This document shows positions 1 through 5,972 of a DNA stretch of 7,942 bases, piece after piece (the stretch's first letter is position 1; every line of letters starts with the position of its first letter). Position numbers and translations under genes: made by a program. Below the pieces are notes generated by a model that had not been told where the DNA came from, did no database searches, and saw only the letters and a list, made by a program, of their open reading frames with translations. Source of the DNA: an uncultured Emergencia sp. (GTDB taxonomy: Bacteria > Bacillota > Clostridia > Peptostreptococcales > Anaerovoracaceae); the NCBI GenBank assembly GCA_902476665.1, contig CABSEO010000078.1, positions 1 to 7,942 of the forward strand, written 5' to 3'.

Positions 1-560
1 AAGGGTTCAGGCTCTGCTTCAATCACAAAATCTACTGTAGAGACGTGAATACAGTCGTCTGCACCGCCGCTTACTCGAGGCAAATGCTCATTGACTTCTA
101 CAATGACAATCTTTGCCTTTTGCAAAACAGACATCGTTGCAGAATTTGTCAGAGAAAGACTGAAATAACCATGTTTATCCATAGGGCTGACAGAAATACA
201 GGCCACATCCACATCCAAAAACTCTCTGTAATATTTAGGCTGACTACTGTAATTCATCGGAATATAACTGCAAAGCCCCTTGTCTGCATACTTCCGCTCC
301 AAACCACTAAGATGCCAGCAGTGATAATGAAAATGTCGCCTCTGTGGGTCAGATTCCAGTATCTGCAATGGCTTCAGAGCCATGCCGCCACGGATATTAA
401 CATCCGTCAGTTCTCTACAGCGAGCAGCTAACGCTTCATCAAAGCAAATCGGAATATTGGAAATCATGCCATAATCCACCCAATCTCCGCTTTTTACCTT
501 AGAAGCGGCCACAGCAGCGGTCACTTTCTTTTTGTGATATTCCCGTATTAAATAATCCAT
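1..560 (-). CDS. Acetyl-CoA hydrolase/transferase family protein (butyryl-CoA:acetate CoA-transferase-like), 3' end outside window
   Basis: The reading frame opens at an ATG at 560 and stays open to the left edge, giving 186 codons of a protein that is usually about 430-450 residues. The family moves CoA between an acyl-CoA and a free acid, typically acetate, in the cytoplasm. Recognisable family segments are GDWVDYG near residues 25-31, a WHLSGLERK stretch near 82-90, YIPMNY near 99-104, SPMDKHGYF near 125-133 and IVIVEVNEHLP near 151-161. These match my recollection of clostridial butyryl-CoA or 4-hydroxybutyrate CoA-transferases. The catalytic glutamate lies in the missing C-terminal half, so transferase versus hydrolase activity cannot be settled here. 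A GGGGAGGAA ribosome binding site lies inside the last codons of the PFOR gene and only 2 bp separate PFOR's stop from this start, so translation is probably coupled. The acyl substrate is unknown. Confidence 0.88.
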   Translation of the reverse strand, partial: MDYLIREYHKKKVTAAVAASKVKSGDWVDYGMISNIPICFDEALAARCRELTDVNIRGGMALKPLQILESDPQRRHFHYHCWHLSGLERKYADKGLCSYIPMNYSSQPKYYREFLDVDVACISVSPMDKHGYFSLSLTNSATMSVLQKAKIVIVEVNEHLPRVSGGADDCIHVSTVDFVIEAEPEP

Positions 561-562
561 AA

Positions 563-3500
563 TTATTCCTCCCCGGCAAGTCGTCTGAAGGATTCATAAC
601 GCTTAGCGGCTTCTTTCTCTGCCCGAACAAATAGTTCTTCTGCATTTTCTGGGAATGATTTGTGTAGAGAAGCATAACGGGTTTCCCCTTCTAAGAATTC
701 CCTGTAACTCACGGACGGCTCCTTAGAGTCCAGAGTAAACTTTCCTGTTTCTTTGTGAGGATTGTATCTATAGAGGAACCAGTAACCTGCATCTACAGCA
801 CGCTTCATTTCTTCCTGTGCTTTGTCCATTCCGAGGCTCAATCCATGATTAATACAAGGTGCATAAGCAACTATGATAGAAGTACCTTTAAAATGTTCAG
901 CTTCTGTAATCGCCTTCATCAACTGATTATTATCTGCGCCCATTGCTACACTTGCCACATAACAGCTGCCGTAAGCCATCATCATTTTACCTAAATCTTT
1001 CTTGGCTGTTTTTTTACCAGAACTCTGAAACTGGGCTACTGCACCCAGTGGCGTCGCCTTACTGCTCTGTCCGCCAGTATTGGAATAAACTTCCGTATCT
1101 ACAATAAAGATATTAATATCTTCACCCAGTGCAACAATGTGATCCAGACCGCCAAATCCGATATCATAAGCCCATCCATCCCCGCCGTACATCCAGACAG
1201 TCTTTCTTGCCAAATGATCTTTATGAGATAATATCTCTGTCTTCAGTTTCAGGTTTCGTCCATTCATTTCCATGCTTTCCAACGCTTCTGTCAATTCTTC
1301 AGAAGCTTCCAGGGAAAGATCAATATCATCAAAGGTTTCAATCCAGTTTTGAATAGGTTTTTCCAGGGACGGCTCCAATCTACCCAGTTCCTCTACCAGA
1401 ATACGCACCTTATTTCTCTGCTGTTTTTCAGAAAGTAGCATACCCATAGCAAATTCAGCGTTATTCTCAAACAATGAGTTACTCCATGCCGGCCCTCTGC
1501 CCTTTGCATTGGTGGTATAAGGAACTGACGGCATAGCTGCACCCCAAGCCTGAGAACAACCGGTAGCGTTGGCCCAATACATTCTGTCACCGTAAAGCTG
1601 AGTCAAAAGCTTTGCATATGGAGTCTCTCCACAGCCCGCACAAGCGCCACTGAATTCACATAAAGGCTGTTTGAGCTGACTTCCCTTTACCGTCGTTTTT
1701 GGAAAGCAGTTCTTTTCTGTAATTGTAAGGCCATAGTTCCAGCTTTCTGTTACGCTCATATTTTCCGGTGCCTGCACCATAGTCAGTGCCTTTTCCTTCA
1801 TTGGACAGACCGATACACAACTGCCGCATCCGGTACAGTCCATATCACTAATCTGCATGGAGAAGTACATTTCTTTCGTTCCTTTTGCTTCTATAGACAC
1901 AAAGCCTTCCGGTGCGGCTATTCTCTCCTCATTATCTAATAGATAGGGGCGAATGACTCCATGTGGACATACAAAAGAACATCGATTACACTGGACGCAG
2001 CTCAGTGCATCCCATTTGGGAATCCGGGTTGCAATTCCACGTTTCTCGTATGCGGTGGTTCCCATCGGCATAGTACCGTCCGCATAGTCTATAAAAGTTG
2101 ATACTGGTAAACAGTCACCCTTCTGCGCATTAAGAGGCATCAATACATTGTTGATAAAAGGTGGAAATTCTGTTTCTACTGCATTGGATTTTACACCCTG
2201 TTTCTGTTCATCAAGCTCTACATGAACAATCTGTGTCATACCGGCATTGATTGCCTGCAGATTTTTCTGCACTACTGTGTCACCTTTTTTAGCAAAGGAT
2301 TTCTTTGCTGCTTCTTTCATATGGATCATAGCCTCTTCCTGTGGCAAAATTTCTGCCAGTTTAAAGAACGCAGCCTGCAAAACCATGCTGATACGACTTC
2401 CCAGCCCCAGACTTTCAGCAATACCATTAGCATCTACGGTATAGACCTTTGCCTTCTTTTCAAGAAGCATTTGTTTCACTTCTGCAGGAAGGTGTATGTT
2501 GACTTCCTCTGCAGTCCAGCGACTATTAAGAAGAAAAATACCACCTTCCCGCAGTTCAGAAACAATATCATATTTATGAAGAAAGGATGTATTATGACAA
2601 GCAATAAAATCTGCCTCTTTTACTAGATAAGAAGATAAAATAGGCTCACCGCCGAAACGAAGATGACTCTTAGTAACTCCAAAAGATTTCTTCGTATCAT
2701 ATTCAAAATATCCTTGAGCGTACATCGATGTATTATTACCAATGATTTTGATAGAATTTTTATTGGCACCTACAGTACCGTCACTGCCAAGTCCCCAGAA
2801 CTTACAATTCTTGATGCCAGCTTTCTTTGGGCGAAACGTTTCATCAACAGGAATAGACAGATAGGTCACATCGTCTTCAATACCTACTGTAAACTCCTTT
2901 GCCTGATCGTCCTTTGCGAGATAATCAAAAACTGCTTTAATTTGAGCTGGTGTGGTGTCTTTAGAAGATAATCCGTAACGGCCTCCACAGATATAAGGTA
3001 TATTTGTCTCATTTACAAAGGCTGAACAAACTGCCAGATAAAGCGGTTCTCCTGCAGCCCCCATTTCTTTACATCGGTCCAAGACAGCAATTTTCTTAAC
3101 GGTTTTCGGCAGAGTCTTTCGAAAATGAACTACAGAAAAAGGATTAAACAAATGTACCTGTAAATATCCCACCTTCTCTCCTAAATCATTGAGATATGAT
3201 ACGGTTTCTCTAGCAGCACCACTGACGGATCCCATAGCCACAATAACTCTTTCTGCATCTGAAGGACCATAATAATTAAACAAATGATACTCTTCACCAG
3301 TGACGCGGTTAATTTCCTGCATATATGTTTCTACAATTTCCGGTACATTATCATAATCTGCATTATTAGCTTCTCTGAACTGGAAATAAACATCCGGATT
3401 CTGCACCGTGCAACGCAAAGTCGGATGATCCGGATTAAGTGCTTCGTGACGAAATTTTTCCAGGGCTTTTCTATCCAGTAACTTTTCAAATACTTCGTAT

Positions 3501-4066
3501 GGTATCTGTCTGATTTTCTGTATTTCATGCGATGTTCTGAACCCATCAAAAAAGTGCATAAAAGGTACTCTGCTTTTGATAGCAGACAGATGTGCCACTC
3601 CAGCCAGATCCATAACTTCTTGAACACTGCCGGTAGAAAGTTGAGCAAATCCTGTCTGCCTACAGTTCATCACATCACTGTGATCGCCAAAAATAGACAT
3701 AGCGTGTGTTCCTACTGTTCTTGATGCCACATGAAGCACACCAGGCTGTCTGGTCCCACTGATTCTATGTAGTGCAGGAATCATCAACATCAGCCCTTGA
3801 GATGATGTAAAAGTGGTTGCCAAAGATCCTGCTTCTAAAGCTCCGTGAACAGCTCCTGCTGCACCTGCTTCCGACTGCATCTCTACCAATGTAACTGATT
3901 GACCAAACAAGTTCTTCCTGCCTTTTGCTGACCACTCATCAGTTTTCTCGGCCATAGGAGAGGAAGGTGTAATAGGATAAATAGCTGCAATTTCAGAAAA
4001 AGCATACGCCACATAAGCTGCTGCCTCATTTCCATCCACCACCATGTATTTTTGTTTCATATCCAT
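563..4066 (-). CDS. nifJ: Pyruvate:ferredoxin (flavodoxin) oxidoreductase, single-chain
   Basis: This 1167-residue protein has the normal length for a homodimeric, oxygen-sensitive PFOR, which converts pyruvate and CoA to acetyl-CoA and CO2 while reducing ferredoxin. The order of parts is complete. The N-terminal substrate/TPP domain has YPITPSS (30-36, Thr33), Glu66 in QSEAGAAG and Arg116. The central domains follow. A 2x[4Fe-4S] ferredoxin domain has Cys690/693/696/700 and Cys744/747/750/754. The C-terminal TPP domain has GDG (962-964) and NTGGQ (996-1000). Cys809, 812, 837 and 1071 fit the ligands of the proximal cluster. The C-terminal extension known from Desulfovibrio africanus PFOR is absent. 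The start at 4066 is supported by AGGAGGA seven bases upstream; Met3 is a less likely alternative. Some residues around the substrate pocket differ from the usual PFOR pattern (SRTVG at 115-119, GTRQPG at 104-109, GCSQAWG at 836-842). A related 2-oxoacid is therefore possible. Confidence 0.96.
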   Translation of the reverse strand: MDMKQKYMVVDGNEAAAYVAYAFSEIAAIYPITPSSPMAEKTDEWSAKGRKNLFGQSVTLVEMQSEAGAAGAVHGALEAGSLATTFTSSQGLMLMIPALHRISGTRQPGVLHVASRTVGTHAMSIFGDHSDVMNCRQTGFAQLSTGSVQEVMDLAGVAHLSAIKSRVPFMHFFDGFRTSHEIQKIRQIPYEVFEKLLDRKALEKFRHEALNPDHPTLRCTVQNPDVYFQFREANNADYDNVPEIVETYMQEINRVTGEEYHLFNYYGPSDAERVIVAMGSVSGAARETVSYLNDLGEKVGYLQVHLFNPFSVVHFRKTLPKTVKKIAVLDRCKEMGAAGEPLYLAVCSAFVNETNIPYICGGRYGLSSKDTTPAQIKAVFDYLAKDDQAKEFTVGIEDDVTYLSIPVDETFRPKKAGIKNCKFWGLGSDGTVGANKNSIKIIGNNTSMYAQGYFEYDTKKSFGVTKSHLRFGGEPILSSYLVKEADFIACHNTSFLHKYDIVSELREGGIFLLNSRWTAEEVNIHLPAEVKQMLLEKKAKVYTVDANGIAESLGLGSRISMVLQAAFFKLAEILPQEEAMIHMKEAAKKSFAKKGDTVVQKNLQAINAGMTQIVHVELDEQKQGVKSNAVETEFPPFINNVLMPLNAQKGDCLPVSTFIDYADGTMPMGTTAYEKRGIATRIPKWDALSCVQCNRCSFVCPHGVIRPYLLDNEERIAAPEGFVSIEAKGTKEMYFSMQISDMDCTGCGSCVSVCPMKEKALTMVQAPENMSVTESWNYGLTITEKNCFPKTTVKGSQLKQPLCEFSGACAGCGETPYAKLLTQLYGDRMYWANATGCSQAWGAAMPSVPYTTNAKGRGPAWSNSLFENNAEFAMGMLLSEKQQRNKVRILVEELGRLEPSLEKPIQNWIETFDDIDLSLEASEELTEALESMEMNGRNLKLKTEILSHKDHLARKTVWMYGGDGWAYDIGFGGLDHIVALGEDINIFIVDTEVYSNTGGQSSKATPLGAVAQFQSSGKKTAKKDLGKMMMAYGSCYVASVAMGADNNQLMKAITEAEHFKGTSIIVAYAPCINHGLSLGMDKAQEEMKRAVDAGYWFLYRYNPHKETGKFTLDSKEPSVSYREFLEGETRYASLHKSFPENAEELFVRAEKEAAKRYESFRRLAGEE

Positions 4067-4069
4067 ATA

Positions 4070-4123
4070 AAAATCCTCCTGCTAGATTTTCGATACTTGA
4101 ATTTCTCTTGACAGGAGGATTTT
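4070..4123 (-). repeat. 11-bp perfect inverted repeat enclosing the nifJ ribosome binding site
   Basis: On the minus strand AAAATCCTCCT (4123-4113) is followed after 32 bases by AGGAGGATTTT (4080-4070), its exact reverse complement. The second arm contains the complete nifJ Shine-Dalgarno sequence AGGAGGA, seven bases before the ATG at 4066. In an RNA carrying both arms the ribosome binding site would be paired. The repeat itself is directly visible; its regulatory role is inferred. Confidence 0.75.
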
Positions 4124-4147
4124 ACCATGAATTTAATTATGCATAAA
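4119..4147 (-). promoter_or_regulatory. Candidate nifJ promoter with extended -10 element
   Basis: On the minus strand TGG-TAAAAT (4127 down to 4119) matches an extended -10 element, with five of six bases of TATAAT plus the upstream TG. At 17-bp spacing the -35 position holds TTTATG (4147-4142), only three of six matches, as expected for an activator-dependent promoter. The palindrome TTATGCATAA (4137-4146) overlaps the -35 position and could be an activator contact site. Transcription would begin near 4112, giving a leader of about 45 bases before the nifJ ATG. Confidence 0.4.
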
Positions 4148-4169
4148 ACGGTAAAAAATCATATTAAAA

Positions 4170-4184
4170 ATTCTATATGTGAAT
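4170..4184 (-). promoter_or_regulatory. Candidate LysR-type operator (T-N11-A dyad)
   Basis: On the minus strand the sequence reads ATTC-ACATATA-GAAT, an interrupted dyad whose T and A are separated by 11 bases, as in classic LysR-family recognition sites. Flanking A and T runs extend the symmetry in part. It begins right after the stop codon of the LysR gene, and its centre (4177) is about 65 bp upstream of the start point predicted from the -10 element at 4119-4124. That is the usual position of a LysR recognition site. AT-rich dyads arise easily by chance, so this remains a candidate. Confidence 0.5.
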
Positions 4185-4186
4185 AT

Positions 4187-5080
4187 TTACTTTGCATGAC
4201 AGGAGCTGATATATTGGAACAGTTCTTTTTCAAAAATATCTGCCGCTAAGGCTTTTTTCCCTTCTTCTAATTCTTTTTTCAGAAAGAAGATCTCCCACAC
4301 ATCAGCACAGTTCTGAAGCTGATAAATCTGAAGACTGACTTGTTCTGCCAGAGCCGCAGCCATGCCTTCAGTACACAAGACCCAGTAATCCGATCCTTGA
4401 AGAAATGGTACAATACCTTGAATGGTATTCAGTTCCAAATGGCTTTTCATTCTGCCGCTGAACCAAGTCTCCCTCCAATGTTTCATGCCACGAAAATTGC
4501 CACCGGTAAAACGAATTTCTTTTGCAGGATCTAAATCTTGTGGACTAATGGTTTGATTAGGTGTAGGGCTTTTCGTATAACGAACTATACAGAATCGCTG
4601 TCGATTAATGCATTGTTTTATGATACCTGCACGTTCAGACTCATATGCCACTATACCATAATCCAGCATATGACTGTCCATTAAATCATAAATCCGGTCA
4701 GAGTTGTAAATATTTGCCACTATTTTGACGTCATTATGACGTCCTAAAAAACTTCTAATAAAAGGTGCAATAAAACTATAGTATGCACTTTCGCTGATAC
4801 CTACCATAATGGTGGAAAGAGAGGCATTTTTCAGACTCTCTGTCTCTTCAAACACATTCCTCCATCTTTCGGCTACAGTAATAAACTGCTCACCCTGACG
4901 AGTCAACAGAATTTCTCGCCTGCCTTTAGCTCTGTAGATCAGATTACAGTTAAGCTCTTCCTCCAGAGCCTGCAGCCGTTTGCTGACCGTTGATTGAGAT
5001 AGGTAAAGACGCTGTGCTGTCTTTGTGATATTCCTGGTTTGTACTAAGTCCAAAAAGATTTCTATGGTACGGGTATTCAT
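4187..5080 (-). CDS. LysR-family transcriptional regulator
   Basis: This 297-residue protein has the length and layout of a LysR-type regulator. The N-terminal winged helix-turn-helix spans about residues 3-62; the helix-turn-helix is around 18-38, with LSQSTVSKRLQALEEEL the typical recognition-helix region. A linker helix follows at about 63-88, then a periplasmic-binding-protein-like effector domain from about 90 to 290. Such proteins act as tetramers, bind T-N11-A dyads and respond to a small-molecule co-inducer, often an intermediate of the pathway they control. The start at 5080 is preceded by AAAGGAG six to seven bases upstream. The gene lies 33 bp after the transporter and 120 bp before PFOR on the same strand. 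It is therefore not divergently placed as many LysR genes are. A LysR-like dyad begins only 2-3 bp after its stop codon, which makes the PFOR promoter its most likely target. The effector is unknown. Confidence 0.94.
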   Translation of the reverse strand: MNTRTIEIFLDLVQTRNITKTAQRLYLSQSTVSKRLQALEEELNCNLIYRAKGRREILLTRQGEQFITVAERWRNVFEETESLKNASLSTIMVGISESAYYSFIAPFIRSFLGRHNDVKIVANIYNSDRIYDLMDSHMLDYGIVAYESERAGIIKQCINRQRFCIVRYTKSPTPNQTISPQDLDPAKEIRFTGGNFRGMKHWRETWFSGRMKSHLELNTIQGIVPFLQGSDYWVLCTEGMAAALAEQVSLQIYQLQNCADVWEIFFLKKELEEGKKALAADIFEKELFQYISSCHAK

Positions 5081-5082
5081 AT

Positions 5083-5102
5083 TGACTCTCCTTTAACAGT
5101 CA
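5083..5102 (-). promoter_or_regulatory. Short dyad around the LysR gene ribosome binding site
   Basis: On the minus strand TGACT-GTTAAAGGAG-AGTCA forms a 5-bp stem with a 10-base loop, and the Shine-Dalgarno bases AAAGGAG lie in the loop. The start codon follows shortly after the stem. The dyad could also be a weak operator for autoregulation. A 5-bp stem is short enough to be chance. Confidence 0.35.
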
Positions 5103-5113
5103 TTTCAATATTG

Positions 5114-5971
5114 TCAGGCTGGAAGCGCAAAAACAATAACTCCTATGATCATTGCACCTAGCCCTGTAAGCACCCGTCTACTCACTTTTTCTTTTAGAAT
5201 CGGAACAGAAAGTAAAGTGGACACGGCAATGTTCATTCTGAAAATTGAAGTTACCAGTGCAGCGCTGTCCAATACTATGGATTTATAAAACAAAATATAT
5301 CCGATACCCAAAAAAAGTCCTCCGCCAAAAATATATTCCCAGTTATACTTTCGTACTGCCGGAATCTCCCGCTGAATACCTTTGAGCAAGACAACGACCC
5401 ACATTGAAGCAGCCACGGCAAAGTATCGTATACTGCTGGCAAGATTGGTATCAATCGCCGTATCATCCATTTTGGTAAAAATAAAGGAAGCTGCGATTGC
5501 CATAGCAGAAATCAGTTCATAAAAAATCCATTGCTTAGAGCCGGACTCCCGATGGATTTCATCTTTTTCCACCATCAAAAAAGTTCCCGTTCCGATCATT
5601 GCTGCACCGATCAGCATACTTAAACTAACATCACTTTTCAGCAATACTGTTTCCAGAAGCATAGTAAATAGGATTGACAAGTTCTGCATTGCCAGCACTC
5701 CACCTACCGAACCATCTTTTAATCCCAGATAATAGAAAAGCCAGGAGATCACAAGTGTTCCGCTGGAAAGACAAATGAGTCCCCAATGTTGTATTTCACC
5801 CAACTGATAAAACGTTCCTCCAACTGTCACAGCCATTACAAAAAGCAGAAATACAACTGTGTTAGTAAAGGCGTTAACCAGATATTGGTTAACGCCTTTC
5901 ATACCTTTCTTTGAGAGAACTGCTGAAATTCCACTGGCAGCAGATGCCGCTGCCGCTAAAATTGTCCCCAT
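5114..5971 (-). CDS. EamA/DMT-superfamily membrane transporter
   Basis: This 285-residue, strongly hydrophobic protein has about ten predicted membrane segments, near residues 3-20, 32-50, 62-82, 90-110, 116-134, 148-166, 176-197, 212-230, 236-258 and 265-284. They fall into two repeated halves, the usual form of the drug/metabolite transporter superfamily. Each half ends in a family-like stretch, GAAMIGTGTFLMV (122-134) and LGAMIIGVIVFALP (271-284). Several members export amino acids or other metabolites, but substrate cannot be read from sequence. The start ATG is separated from the carboxypeptidase stop codon by a single base (TAA-A-ATG), and the ribosome binding site is weak, so translation is probably coupled to the upstream gene. 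A 13-bp perfect inverted repeat lies in codons 25-35. Exchange of a product of the neighbouring peptidases is a plausible role, but only by context. Confidence 0.9.
   Translation of the reverse strand: MGTILAAAASAASGISAVLSKKGMKGVNQYLVNAFTNTVVFLLFVMAVTVGGTFYQLGEIQHWGLICLSSGTLVISWLFYYLGLKDGSVGGVLAMQNLSILFTMLLETVLLKSDVSLSMLIGAAMIGTGTFLMVEKDEIHRESGSKQWIFYELISAMAIAASFIFTKMDDTAIDTNLASSIRYFAVAASMWVVVLLKGIQREIPAVRKYNWEYIFGGGLFLGIGYILFYKSIVLDSAALVTSIFRMNIAVSTLLSVPILKEKVSRRVLTGLGAMIIGVIVFALPA
5867..5899. repeat. 13-bp perfect inverted repeat with 7-base loop inside the EamA gene
   Basis: The plus strand reads AAAGGCGTTAACC, a 7-base spacer AGATATT, then GGTTAACGCCTTT, with no mismatch between arms. 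Each arm contains the palindrome GTTAAC. It covers codons 25-35 of the transporter, encoding the repeated Val-Asn pairs in KGVNQYLVNAF. No T-run follows on either strand, so it is not a typical intrinsic terminator. It could form a strong hairpin in the 5' part of the coding RNA or serve as an operator-like dyad. Confidence 0.8.
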
Positions 5972-5972
5972 T

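Larger units (their letters stand above)
4067..4186 (-). promoter_or_regulatory. Regulatory region between the LysR gene and nifJ
   Basis: This 120-bp AT-rich gap is the longest non-coding stretch in the window. Reading toward nifJ it holds a LysR-type dyad, a 10-bp palindrome TTATGCATAA (4137-4146), an extended -10 element, and an inverted repeat ending in the nifJ Shine-Dalgarno sequence. I see no GC-rich hairpin followed by a T-run, so no terminator for the LysR gene is evident and read-through into nifJ is possible. Confidence 0.6.

Noticed and set aside
45..431. Plus-strand open frame of 128 codons opposite the CoA-transferase
   Set aside because: It lies wholly antisense to a well-supported gene, has no convincing ribosome binding site, and its product (rich in His, Arg and Cys) resembles no family I know.
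2222..2626. Plus-strand open frames opposite nifJ (also near 755-994, 1129-1356, 2663-2971 and 3284-3481)
   Set aside because: They are antisense shadows of a PFOR gene recognisable along its whole length, and their predicted products have low-complexity, non-protein-like composition.
4070..4123. Invertible promoter element flanked by the 11-bp repeats
   Set aside because: The spacer is only 32 bp and the repeats short compared with known phase-variable invertible segments, and no recombinase gene is nearby. The overlap with a Shine-Dalgarno sequence favours RNA pairing.
4108..4137. Plus-strand promoter TTGACA (4108-4113) with TTTAAT (4132-4137) at 18-bp spacing
   Set aside because: The matches are good, but it would transcribe antisense into the LysR gene and start after the only nearby plus-strand ATG with a ribosome binding site. 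The region is AT-rich and the TTGACA overlaps the inverted repeat arm, so coincidence is likely.
4067..4186. Known riboswitch or T-box upstream of nifJ
   Set aside because: The gap is too short and AT-rich, and no T-box or recognisable riboswitch core could be identified by eye.
5867..5899. The EamA inverted repeat as an intrinsic terminator
   Set aside because: Neither strand has a T-run after the stem, and the repeat lies inside an intact coding sequence.
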